Origin: Archangium sp. | GTDB taxonomy: Bacteria; Myxococcota; Myxococcia; Myxococcales; Myxococcaceae | Direction of reading: 5' to 3' | Length of the DNA: 64,000 nucleotides | NCBI GenBank assembly: GCA_030681645.1 | Contig: JAUXRX010000018.1 | Coordinates: 372,001 to 436,000 of the forward strand | In this document: positions 26,567 to 34,269 of the stretch, piece by piece | How the letters are laid out: each line of letters begins with the position of its first letter | Numbering within the stretch: position 1 is the stretch's first letter | Notes under the pieces: model-generated | What the model saw: only the letters and a program-made list of their open reading frames with translations | What the model was told of the DNA's origin: nothing | Databases searched by the model: none | Position numbers and translations under genes: made by a program

Positions 26567-28093
26567 TCAGAGATCGCAGGCGCCGTTCTTCTTGTTGAGC
26601 GCCTCGGAGTCTGAATCGCCCAGCGCCACCGCCTCGGCCTCGAGCATGCGGAAGACCGCGTTGGCCACCGGCTTCTCCACCCGCACGTTGTAGAGCCACA
26701 CGCCGAAGTTCACGAGCTTGTCGCGGATGATCGAGTGCGCGAGCGAATGATCTCCCGCGCTGCCTGACTCGCACGCCTGCCGGTAGAGCCCCCGCAACGC
26801 GAGCAGCTCGCGCCACTCCTCGAGCTGGGGCAGCTCCTTGTTGCCGAGCTTCCGGCCTTCCATCCGGTTCATGCGCTCTTCGAGCTCGGTGTAGAGCGCG
26901 TCTTTCCGTGTCTGCGCCGCCGTTTCGATCAACGCCGGCAGCGCGCCCGGCACGTCGTTGAGCTTGCCGGGCAGGAGCGGGCCGAGCGCCTGCTCCACCA
27001 ACTGCCTCACCTCTTCGACCGCTGCGTCCGGCTCGCCGCCACCCACCAGCGTGGCGCGCACGAAGAGCTTCGAGCGCACGTCCGAGCCCAGCGCCGCTTC
27101 CCACGCGCGCGCCACCTCGACCACCGACGCCGCCGCCGGCGAGGAGTACCCCTTCAACGCCAGGGTGAGGAACGTGGCGCGGCCCATCGCGTCGAGCGCT
27201 TCGGGAGGCGTCGGCAGGGCCGCCTGGGGCGCCTGCCGCTTGCCCCGGTGCTCCGCGGCCTGCTTCACGAAGCCGCGCGTCCACAGCCGGCGCGGGGCGA
27301 GCAACCACCAGAACCAGAGCCCCGCGTTCGTCGGCAGCGGCTCGCCCAGCATGCGCCCGGCCAACGCGCCCAGCAGCGTGAGCGTGCTGCTGCCCGGCCA
27401 CTTCTTGTTGTCGGAGATCGCCTTGACCCGCTTCCAGTCACCCCGCGCCGCCGCGTCGGTGGCGAGCCATTCCGCGGCGACCACCCGCACGCGCGGAGGG
27501 GCCACCCGGGGGTCGAACATCAACACCGAGTCGAGCCAGTCCCTCGCTGACTCGAGGCGCCCCTTGGAGGCCTCGAGCAACCCGAAGGCCACCACGCCCG
27601 AGCCCTGCAGCGCCGCCTTCGACGAGGCGAGCTTGCGCTCGACCCACGCGATGGAGGACGGCCACGGCTTTTCCTGCTGCGCCAGCGCCCACGCCGCGAC
27701 GAGGGCGGGGCCACCCGGCTTGTCGCGCCGCCATTCCACGCGTGAGAGCGACGCGGTGAAGTACGCCAACCGCACGAAGCCGAGCGGCGCGAGGATGCCG
27801 CGGGCGATCCACCCCGGGAACAACAGGTAGAACGCGGCGAGCCCGGCGGTGAGCGCGGTGCCGTTGCCGCTCTCCATGCCCACGCCGGTGAGGCCCATCG
27901 CCACGCCGCTCAAGATGAGCTGGAAGACGATCGTCCCCCCCGCGCCGCTGTCCTGCCAGAAGGTCGAGCTGCCGCGCGAGACCGGCACCGTCGCCGCGGC
28001 CACGGTGGCGGGCGTGCCCTGGCGGTTCTGCGCCGCGTTGAGGGCGCGCAGGCCCAACACCACGGCCACGAGGATGGCGCCGACGGGGACCAT
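26567..28093 (-). CDS. Membrane protein of the Hsp70/J-like operon
   Basis: The 508-residue protein has three or four hydrophobic segments in its first about 125 residues (VGAILVAVVLGLRAL; IVFQLILSGVAMGLTGVGM; ALTAGLAAFYLLFPGW). A long soluble helical part with repeat-like character follows. No enzymatic motif is seen. Its ATG at 28093 overlaps the stop of the J-like gene by one base (TGATG), so the three genes are translationally linked. It may anchor or receive clients of the Hsp70 pair. Function unknown. Confidence 0.8.
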   Translation of the reverse strand: MVPVGAILVAVVLGLRALNAAQNRQGTPATVAAATVPVSRGSSTFWQDSGAGGTIVFQLILSGVAMGLTGVGMESGNGTALTAGLAAFYLLFPGWIARGILAPLGFVRLAYFTASLSRVEWRRDKPGGPALVAAWALAQQEKPWPSSIAWVERKLASSKAALQGSGVVAFGLLEASKGRLESARDWLDSVLMFDPRVAPPRVRVVAAEWLATDAAARGDWKRVKAISDNKKWPGSSTLTLLGALAGRMLGEPLPTNAGLWFWWLLAPRRLWTRGFVKQAAEHRGKRQAPQAALPTPPEALDAMGRATFLTLALKGYSSPAAASVVEVARAWEAALGSDVRSKLFVRATLVGGGEPDAAVEEVRQLVEQALGPLLPGKLNDVPGALPALIETAAQTRKDALYTELEERMNRMEGRKLGNKELPQLEEWRELLALRGLYRQACESGSAGDHSLAHSIIRDKLVNFGVWLYNVRVEKPVANAVFRMLEAEAVALGDSDSEALNKKNGACDL

Positions 28094-28461
28094 CAGTCCT
28101 TCCGTTCCGGGCCGTAGCCGAACACCACCGGCGCGCGCGCCCACTTCACCTCGTCCTTCGCGGCGGCCGGCGCCGCGGGCACGCTCACCGTGACGGGCAG
28201 GGCCGCCAGCAGCTCGTGCACCAGCCGGCGCTTCGGGTCGCGCAGCTCGGCCATCGCCGCGCGCACCGCCTCGGCTGTGCGCGGGTGCTCACCGACGGGC
28301 GAGCGATAGGTCTTCGATTCCTTCAGGTCGAGCTGGAGCATCGAGAGCAGCTTGTTGCCCTCGCGCTCGAGGTCGGTGCGCGTGGCGGTGGTGGCCACGC
28401 CCAGCACGTAGAACGGATTCTCGGCGATGCGCTCGAAGAGCCCCTGGGCCACGCTGGTCAC
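28093..28461 (-). CDS. Degenerate J-domain-like protein
   Basis: The 122-residue protein has a J-domain-like outline: NPFYVLGVATTATRTDLEREGNKL (helices I-II), then GEHPRTAEAVRAAMAELRDPKRRLVHELL (helices III-IV). The key HPD tripeptide reads HPR (59-61), and the segment between helix II and HPR is longer than usual. It is adjacent to an Hsp70 gene, so it is probably its partner. The GTG at 28461 overlaps the hsp70 stop (GTGA), and its own stop overlaps the membrane gene. The J-domain call is mine from pattern and context. Confidence 0.7.
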   Translation of the reverse strand: MTSVAQGLFERIAENPFYVLGVATTATRTDLEREGNKLLSMLQLDLKESKTYRSPVGEHPRTAEAVRAAMAELRDPKRRLVHELLAALPVTVSVPAAPAAAKDEVKWARAPVVFGYGPERKD

Positions 28462-30908
28462 CTCAGGCTGGAGTCGTGGCCGAGCTTGCGCGTCTGCGCG
28501 TCGGCCGGCATCAACCGCCACAGCTGCTCGGTGACGCGCTTGAGGGTGGCGTTGTCGCCCCGGGTCATCGCCTCGCGGCCATCGGCGACCAGCTTCTCGG
28601 CCCGGGGGAGATCGCTCATCGACGACACGTCGGACGCCGCGTTCTCGAACTGCCACTGCCAGGCGTCGGGGTGCTTGTAATAGGCGGCGTAGCCCAGCTG
28701 CCGCACCTGGCGGATGCGCCGCTGCAGCTCATGCACCTGCCGCGCGCGCCGGGCCTTCTCCACCCCGGCCACCGCCTCGTCGAAGAGCCGCTGTTCCTGG
28801 GGCGAGGCGAACTGGGCCACCCACTTCGAAGACCACGACACCGCGTTGACCGCGTCTTCCTCGAGCTCGGGGAACTTGGAGTCGCCTTCGATCTGCTCGA
28901 GGGTGGCGTCGACCTCGATGAGGCCGCGCTTCGCCTTCTGCCCCGCGTCCGCGTCGCCACCGCGCGAGGCGGCGATGTCCTGCTCCACTTCGCCCAGCGT
29001 CTGTTCCACCGCGCCGAGCTGCTCGATGCTGCGGGTCAGCCCGTGGCGAAACGCCGCGGTGCGCAGCTGGGTCAACCGATCGCGCGTCGCGCCCAGGCCG
29101 ACCTGCAGCGCCTCGGGCGTGGCGTCGGGCACGAGCAGCTGGGCGATCTCCTCGAACACCTGCCGGGTGGAGATGATCATCGCGCGTGCCGAGAGCCGGC
29201 CGCCGCGATCGAGCTCGAGCGTGAGCTCGACCTGGCTGGCCGCGGGCAGGGTGGCGTTGAGCTGATCACCGCGAACCTCGAGCGCGCCCACCAGGCGGCA
29301 GAGGTGCGCGTGATCGTATTCACCCTGGACGATGGGAATGCGCAGCACGCTCTCCTTCTCGCCCTTCACCATCGCCTCCACCGTCTCGTGGCGGAAGCTG
29401 CGGCGCGCGGGCAGGGGAGCCCCGCGCTCGAAGTAGGTGTTCACCATGTCGTTGGCCATGGCCACGCCGATGGTGCGCGAGAGCGGCGGGTCGGTGAGCG
29501 TGATGCCCTGCACGATGCTGAACTTCGAGGGCCTGAGCGGCACGCTCTTGCCGTCGGCGCCCTTGCCGCGCAGGGTGAACTCGTTGGGCTTGCGCGGCTG
29601 CACGTCGACGGCGAGCACGAAGGCGCCCTCTTCGTTGAGCGTGGCCTCGGCGCTCTTCCACCCGTCGTGGCGCTCGAGCTGGATGCTCACGGGCTTGACC
29701 CCGGGCTCCTCGACGAGGCGCCCGACCACGTGCGGGGAGAGATCGCTGGTCATGGCCGGGTACTGCAGCCAGATGCGGCGGCCCTGCTCTTCGGCCTTCG
29801 GGGCGGGCCGCGCGTCGAGCCCGGCCGAGGCGGCGTAGAGCGCCGCGCCCTGCGCCACCAGCGTCATGGGGTCGAGCCCATCGGCGAGCTTCACGCCGAA
29901 CAGCTCGTGCAGCCGCTGCCGCAGCACGGGCATCACGGTGGGGCCGCCCACCAGCACCAGGCGGCTGAGCTGGCCGGGATCGAGGCCGTGGGTGCGCAGC
30001 AGCCGCACGCACACGCCGATCGATCGATCGACGAGCGGGGTGCACAGCCGGGTCACGTCGTCGCGGGTGAGGGTGAGGTCGACGTCGAGCAGGTGCTCGC
30101 CCAGCTTGAGCGCGGGGATGAGCAGGTTGGCGGTGGTGGCGCGGGTGAGCTCGATCTTCACGTCTTCCACGCCGAGCTTGAGCTTGCGCAGGCCGGCGGC
30201 GAGCCCGGGGTCTGCGCGCAGCAGCGTGAGGCCGGTGTCGGCCGAGAGCTTTTCCAGCACGAAGTCGACGAGCTGGAAGTCGAAGTCGCGGCCGCCGAGG
30301 AAGTTGTCGCCGTCGTGGCCGATGACGCGCAAGAGGCCGTCGCGGGTCTCGAGCAGCGAGGCGTCGAAGGTGCCGCCGCCCAGGTCGTAGACCATCCACG
30401 AGCCGGCGGCGTTGTCGGTGGTCCACCCGGCGGCGAGCGCGCTGGCGATGGGTTCCTGGATCAGCTCGACGCGATCGAAGCCGGCCAGCCGCGCCGCTTC
30501 GCTGGTGGCGGAGGACTGGGGCAGCTCGAACAGCGCGGGCACCGAGATCACCGCGCGCGAGGGCGCGACGCCGAACTGTTCCTGCACGTCGGCGCGCAGC
30601 GACTTGAGCACCTCGGCCGAGAGCTCCTCGGGCTTGAGCTTCTTCTTCGCTGCGGGGAAGTCGAGCAGCTGCCCGGTGCCCATGAGGCGCTTGAACTCGC
30701 CGCGGGTGTTGTCGGGATCCACGTCGAGCATGCGGCGGGCCTTGGCCCCCACCAGCGCGTTGCCCTTCGCGTCGAGGCGGATGATCGACGGGGTGAGCGT
30801 GGTGCCCTGCGCGGTGCGCACGAGGTGCACCTGCGTGCCGTCGAACACGGCGGCGGCCGAGTTGGTGGTGCCTAAGTCGATCCCCAGGAACAGGCTGCGG
30901 TCAGTCAT
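28458..30908 (-). CDS. Divergent Hsp70 (DnaK-like) chaperone
   Basis: The 816-residue protein has the Hsp70 nucleotide-binding domain in the first about 380 residues: GIDLGTTNSAAAVFDG, DLGGGTFDASLL and LVLVGGPTVMPVLRQRL. A substrate-binding-like beta region follows, then an extended helical C-terminus (about 600-816) longer than that of DnaK (about 640 residues in all). The terminal EEVD-type tail is absent. ATG 30908 begins the conserved core; a GTG six codons upstream is possible. It heads a three-gene overlapping operon and is not the housekeeping dnaK by sequence or context. ATP-driven remodelling of a specific client is inferred. Confidence 0.9.
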   Translation of the reverse strand: MTDRSLFLGIDLGTTNSAAAVFDGTQVHLVRTAQGTTLTPSIIRLDAKGNALVGAKARRMLDVDPDNTRGEFKRLMGTGQLLDFPAAKKKLKPEELSAEVLKSLRADVQEQFGVAPSRAVISVPALFELPQSSATSEAARLAGFDRVELIQEPIASALAAGWTTDNAAGSWMVYDLGGGTFDASLLETRDGLLRVIGHDGDNFLGGRDFDFQLVDFVLEKLSADTGLTLLRADPGLAAGLRKLKLGVEDVKIELTRATTANLLIPALKLGEHLLDVDLTLTRDDVTRLCTPLVDRSIGVCVRLLRTHGLDPGQLSRLVLVGGPTVMPVLRQRLHELFGVKLADGLDPMTLVAQGAALYAASAGLDARPAPKAEEQGRRIWLQYPAMTSDLSPHVVGRLVEEPGVKPVSIQLERHDGWKSAEATLNEEGAFVLAVDVQPRKPNEFTLRGKGADGKSVPLRPSKFSIVQGITLTDPPLSRTIGVAMANDMVNTYFERGAPLPARRSFRHETVEAMVKGEKESVLRIPIVQGEYDHAHLCRLVGALEVRGDQLNATLPAASQVELTLELDRGGRLSARAMIISTRQVFEEIAQLLVPDATPEALQVGLGATRDRLTQLRTAAFRHGLTRSIEQLGAVEQTLGEVEQDIAASRGGDADAGQKAKRGLIEVDATLEQIEGDSKFPELEEDAVNAVSWSSKWVAQFASPQEQRLFDEAVAGVEKARRARQVHELQRRIRQVRQLGYAAYYKHPDAWQWQFENAASDVSSMSDLPRAEKLVADGREAMTRGDNATLKRVTEQLWRLMPADAQTRKLGHDSSLR

Positions 30909-30944
30909 GGAAGTGTTGGATGACACCCGGGAGGGGCGCAGAGC

Positions 30945-30960
30945 GCACTATTATAAGGGG
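30945..30960. promoter_or_regulatory. AT-rich core of the divergent hsp70 / small Cys-rich protein promoter
   Basis: In otherwise GC-rich DNA, CTATTATAAG gives TATAAT at 30950-30955 on the minus strand, 42 bases before the hsp70 ATG, and TATTAT at 30949-30954 on the plus strand, 41 bases before the ATG at 30995. No convincing -35 is seen for either. It is a plausible shared -10 region. Confidence 0.4.
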
Positions 30961-30994
30961 CCCACACCGTCGCACCCCGGAAAGAGGGGACTTG

Positions 30995-31303
30995 ATGTTC
31001 AGAGCCTTGCTCCTGACGTGTGTTGCCGCTGCAGCGCGGGCGGAGTGTCCGCCGAAGGTCGAGCTCCAGGCGGCGTGGACGGAGTGCAAGGCCGACGCTG
31101 ACTGCGTGCTCGCGGGCGACGCGTGCCGGACCTGCGGCAACTTTCTCCCGGTGAACGCGAAGTTCCGCGCCGAGGCCACCAGGCGGGACGCGCAGCAGAA
31201 CCAGGCGGCGAAGTGCGTGCGCAGCTGCGAGGCGTGCTCGGCCGCGCTGGTGAAGCTGACGTGCACCGCCGGCCAGTGCCGCGCATCGCCCGCGTCGAAG
31301 TAG
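30995..31303 (+). CDS. Small Cys-rich secreted protein, paralogue of 4801-5121
   Basis: The 102-residue protein has a Sec signal peptide ending AAARAEC and eight to ten Cys residues. The segment ECKADADCVLAG..CRTCG matches the pattern of the product at 4801 (ACAVSADCVGVF...CEACG). AGAGGGGA at 30983-30990 is its ribosome binding site. It is divergent from hsp70. Disulphide-linked exported protein of unknown function. Confidence 0.72.
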   Translation: MFRALLLTCVAAAARAECPPKVELQAAWTECKADADCVLAGDACRTCGNFLPVNAKFRAEATRRDAQQNQAAKCVRSCEACSAALVKLTCTAGQCRASPASK

Positions 31304-31329
31304 CTGAACCGGGCTACACCTCGCCTTTC

Positions 31330-32628
31330 ATGGGTCCTCTCGACGTCGCCGTGGTGGGCACGGGCACGGTGGGCAGCGCCACCGCGCTCTTCCTCGCCAG
31401 GCAGGGCCACCGCGTCACCCTCTACGAGAAGGTGGCCGAGCCGCAGACGCTGGGGGCCGGCATCATGCTGCAGCCCAGCGGCATGGCGGTGCTGCGCGTG
31501 CTCGGCCTCGAGCAGGACGTGGTGCCCCGCGGCGATCGCATCGATCGGCTCTGGGTGCAGACCGCGTCGGGCCGCAAGGTGATGGAGCTGGAGTACGCGC
31601 AGCTCGAGCCGTCGCTGTTCGGCGTGGGGCTGCACCGGGGTGTGCTCTTCGACGTGCTCTATCGCGCCGCGTGCAGGGAGCCCGGCGTCACCGTGCGCAC
31701 CGGCCTCGACGTGGAGGATCTGCACCCGGCGCGGGGTGGCCGGCAGTCGGTGATCGAGCGCGGCACGCGCAAGCGGCATGGCCTGCACGACCTGGTGGTG
31801 GTGGCGAACGGGGCGCGCAGCTCTCTGCGCGACGACACCTCGTTCGTGAAGTCAGTCGAGCCGTACCCCTGGGGCGCGCTCTGGGCGATCGTTCCCGATT
31901 TCGACAATCGCTTCACCGGCCGGTTGTTCCAGGTGGTGCGGGGCACGCGGCGGCTCATCGGCCTGCTCCCCACGGGACACGGCCCGCTGGAGCGGAGCCG
32001 TCCCAGCGCAGCTGGGCCAAGCAGCTGGAGCGAAGCGGAAGGTGCGCCGAGGCGAAGCGACCATGGAGACGGTGGTCCCAGGCAGGTGAGCTTCTTCTTC
32101 AGCCTGCGCGCAGATCAGCTCGACGCGTTCCACGCCGGCGACTTCGAGGGGTGGAAGGCGGGCGTGCTGGAGGACGTGCCCGAGGCGGCGCCGGTGCTCG
32201 GCCAGCTCACCTCGCACGACAGCCTGCTCTTCAGCAGCTACCACGACGTGGTGATGTGGCCGTGGAACACCGAGCGGGTGGTGTACCTGGGCGACGCGGC
32301 GCACGCGATGAGCCCGCAGCTGGGGCAGGGCTGCAACCTGGCGCTGCTCGACGCGTGGTATCTCGCCGAGGCGATGCGCGGCGCGGAGTCGGTGCCCGAT
32401 GCGCTGTTCCGCTACTCCCGCAACCGCCGCTGGCACCTGAGCTGGTACCAGTTCATCACCCGGTGGCTGACGCCGTTCTTCCAGTCGGATCTGACCTGGC
32501 TGCAGCCGCTGCGCGACTACGGCATGGCCTGGTCGACGAAGGTGCCGTGGGTGCGCAAGCAGATGGTCTCGGCGATGTGCGGCGTCTCGCGTGGGCCGTT
32601 CATGCCGCTGCTGCGCCTGCCGAAGTAG
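31330..32628 (+). CDS. FAD-dependent monooxygenase with a repeat-derived in-frame insertion
   Basis: The 432-residue protein carries the FAD GxGxxG motif near the N-terminus (VVGTGTVGSATALFLA) and the second FAD motif GDAAHAMSPQLGQG, as in UbiH/PHBH-type hydroxylases. These enzymes use NAD(P)H and O2 on aromatic or polyketide-like substrates. Residues about 220-245 (ERSRPSAAGPSSWSEAEGA, then RRSDHGD) interrupt the middle of the domain and come from a small repeat (31988-32062) also found at 54.6 kb. The reading frame is kept. The substrate is unknown. Confidence 0.85.
   Translation: MGPLDVAVVGTGTVGSATALFLARQGHRVTLYEKVAEPQTLGAGIMLQPSGMAVLRVLGLEQDVVPRGDRIDRLWVQTASGRKVMELEYAQLEPSLFGVGLHRGVLFDVLYRAACREPGVTVRTGLDVEDLHPARGGRQSVIERGTRKRHGLHDLVVVANGARSSLRDDTSFVKSVEPYPWGALWAIVPDFDNRFTGRLFQVVRGTRRLIGLLPTGHGPLERSRPSAAGPSSWSEAEGAPRRSDHGDGGPRQVSFFFSLRADQLDAFHAGDFEGWKAGVLEDVPEAAPVLGQLTSHDSLLFSSYHDVVMWPWNTERVVYLGDAAHAMSPQLGQGCNLALLDAWYLAEAMRGAESVPDALFRYSRNRRWHLSWYQFITRWLTPFFQSDLTWLQPLRDYGMAWSTKVPWVRKQMVSAMCGVSRGPFMPLLRLPK
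31988..32062. repeat. Copy of an 75-86 bp dispersed repeat, inserted in frame in a gene
   Basis: The segment begins TGGAGCGGAGCCG and ends GCCGAGGCGAAGCGACC. The same ends, in opposite orientation, bound the two tandem copies at 54621-54792 (CGGCTCCGCTCCA ... GGTCGCTCCGCCTCGGC). It is 75 bp, a multiple of three, so the monooxygenase stays open. Confidence 0.65.
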
Positions 32629-32637
32629 CGCGAGGTG

Positions 32638-32769
32638 GCCCCTCGACTCCGCTCGCAGGGTCGGCCGAAAGAGGGCTCGTGCCCCGTTCATCCCGAGCTT
32701 CAGTCGAGGGATTGGCGCCCAGGCTCGCAGGAAGTCGCCCCTCGACTCCGCTCGGGGTGAACGGTGACG
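32638..32769. repeat. Dispersed repeat, family 2 (CCCCTCGACTCCGCTCGGGGTGAAC type), composite copy
   Basis: Two forward copies start at 32638 and 32738, and an inverted partner lies near 32684-32710 (GTTCATCCCGAGCTTCAGTCGAGGG). The forward/inverted pair sits just after the monooxygenase stop and before a convergent gene, a position fitting a bidirectional terminator. Other copies lie at 40081, 48347 and 59116. Confidence 0.75.
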
Positions 32770-32887
32770 GCTCGATCGTTATTTCGATCGACCCTCTCGG
32801 GGTGAACGGTGACGGGCTCGATCGTTATTTCGATCGACCCTCTCGGGGTGAACGGTGACGGGCTCGACCGCTATTTTGATCGACCCT
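32751..32887. repeat. Three tandem 45-46 bp repeats with an internal hairpin
   Basis: Units start at 32751, 32796 and 32842 with CTCGGGGTGAACGGTGACGG and each includes TCGATCG-TTATTT-CGATCGA or a near variant (GACCGCTATTTTGATCGA in the third), a 7-bp stem with six-base loop. A partial fourth unit starts at 32888. The first bases derive from repeat family 2. They fill the space between convergent genes. Confidence 0.9.
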
Positions 32888-32905
32888 CTCGGGCTGCGCG
32901 GCGCC

Positions 32906-34261
32906 TCAGGGCACGCAGCGGGCGCTGCAGGTGCCGCCGACGCACGATCCCGACGCGCACTCTTCCGGCCGCTGACAGGGCTGCGCCGCGCTCAGCAGCG
33001 CTCCACACACCGCGCCGCCGTCGACGTTGGCGAGCTCGCGGCACAGGCCCCAGCGGCACTCGCGGGTCTCCGCGCAGCTCTCACCCGGCAGCGGCAACGA
33101 CGTGCAGGTCGAGGCCGCGCAGACCGAGCCGGCCCAGCAGGTCTGCGTCGAGTCGCAGGTCGCGCCCGCCGCTGCGCGCCGCTGGCAGACGCGCCCGCCG
33201 TCGGCGTCCTGGCAGGCGAGGTGCGCTTCGCAGTCTGCGTGGGTGAGGCACGGGTCTCCCTCGGGTTGCGGCGCGTGGCACAGGCCGGCCACCTGGTTCG
33301 ACGCGCCCAGGCAGACCTCGCCGGGCGGGCACTGCTGCGCGAGCGAGCAGAGATCTCCCGACGAGATGCGAATCTTCACGCACACCGCGCGGAGCGGGTC
33401 GCACACCAGGGCGGCCTGGCACTCACCTTCGAGGCACGTCGCGCCTTCCTGCTTGCGCGACACGCAGAGGCCCGCGTCGCCCAGGCCGTCACAGAACCCC
33501 TGCTCCGAGCAGAAGCCCTCGACGCACGGCGCGCCGGGCACGGGGAGAATGCGGCACTGCTGGTTGATGCACTGCAGCCCCTCGAGGCACTCGCGGCTGC
33601 TGTCGCAGGCGGTGCCGTTGGTGCCGAACGCCGTGCACTCACCGGCGTTCGGGGTGAAGGGCGAGAGCTTGCAGAACAACCCGTTCTTGCAGTCGCCGTC
33701 GACCGAGCAGGGATCGTTGATGAGCGCGCGGGGCAGGCAGGTGCGCGGGCACGACGAGCCGCGGCACACGCCGTCGGCGCACTCGGTGTAGCCGTCGTAG
33801 CAGTCGGCGTAGAGCGGCACCCGGGGCACGAGGAAGCGGTTGCAGGAATCGGGGAGCGTCGTCCATTCACCGCAGACCTGGGTGTCGAACGACGCTGCGC
33901 AGGCTTCGGCCCGCGCCGGCTCGAACTTGAGGGCGCCGGCCGCGACGTGGCTGGGCCAGGTCATCGGCCCGCACCAGGTGGCCTCGAAGTAGCGAGCGCA
34001 TTCCTGGCGCGACTGGGCGTCGTTGGCGATCAACCCGCACCGCGCGAGATAGGCGCAGCGGCTGTCGTTGAGCACGAGGCACGCCTCGGTCGGGCTGAGC
34101 CCTCCATCGATGCGCACCCCGCTGTCGGACGTGGGCTGAACGCCGCTGTCCACCTTGCCTCCGTCAGGCGTGGGGGTCGACGGAGCGAAGCTGCACGCCA
34201 CCACGAACGCGGCGAGGAACAGGAACGAGACTGCGGATCTGAAAAGGGTAGTGCGCTTCAA
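32906..34261 (-). CDS. Cys-rich predicted lipoprotein (second of a tandem pair)
   Basis: The about 451-residue protein has a signal peptide KRTTLFRSAVSFLFLAAFVVAC if translation begins at TTG 34261, nine bases after the upstream gene's TAG. Upstream ATG 34312 would overlap that gene and precede the signal with a charged stretch. DSG/DGG linker motifs follow. The rest has about 45 Cys in repeats of the type G..C....C..GL.C....C, as in Dickkopf/EGF-like Cys-rich modules common in myxobacterial surface proteins. Probably disulphide-bonded at the cell surface. Related in layout to the product of 34270-35565. Function unknown. Confidence 0.75.
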   Translation of the reverse strand: MKRTTLFRSAVSFLFLAAFVVACSFAPSTPTPDGGKVDSGVQPTSDSGVRIDGGLSPTEACLVLNDSRCAYLARCGLIANDAQSRQECARYFEATWCGPMTWPSHVAAGALKFEPARAEACAASFDTQVCGEWTTLPDSCNRFLVPRVPLYADCYDGYTECADGVCRGSSCPRTCLPRALINDPCSVDGDCKNGLFCKLSPFTPNAGECTAFGTNGTACDSSRECLEGLQCINQQCRILPVPGAPCVEGFCSEQGFCDGLGDAGLCVSRKQEGATCLEGECQAALVCDPLRAVCVKIRISSGDLCSLAQQCPPGEVCLGASNQVAGLCHAPQPEGDPCLTHADCEAHLACQDADGGRVCQRRAAAGATCDSTQTCWAGSVCAASTCTSLPLPGESCAETRECRWGLCRELANVDGGAVCGALLSAAQPCQRPEECASGSCVGGTCSARCVP

Positions 34262-34269
34262 GGACTCGT

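Noticed and set aside
28476..30875. 799-codon plus-strand frame opposite hsp70
   Set aside because: It is the antisense of the hsp70 frame, with His/Arg/Val-rich composition and no motif. Hsp70 motifs prove the minus strand.
32638..32890. CRISPR-like array at the tandem repeats
   Set aside because: Units are contiguous 45-46 bp tandem copies with no variable spacers and no cas genes nearby.
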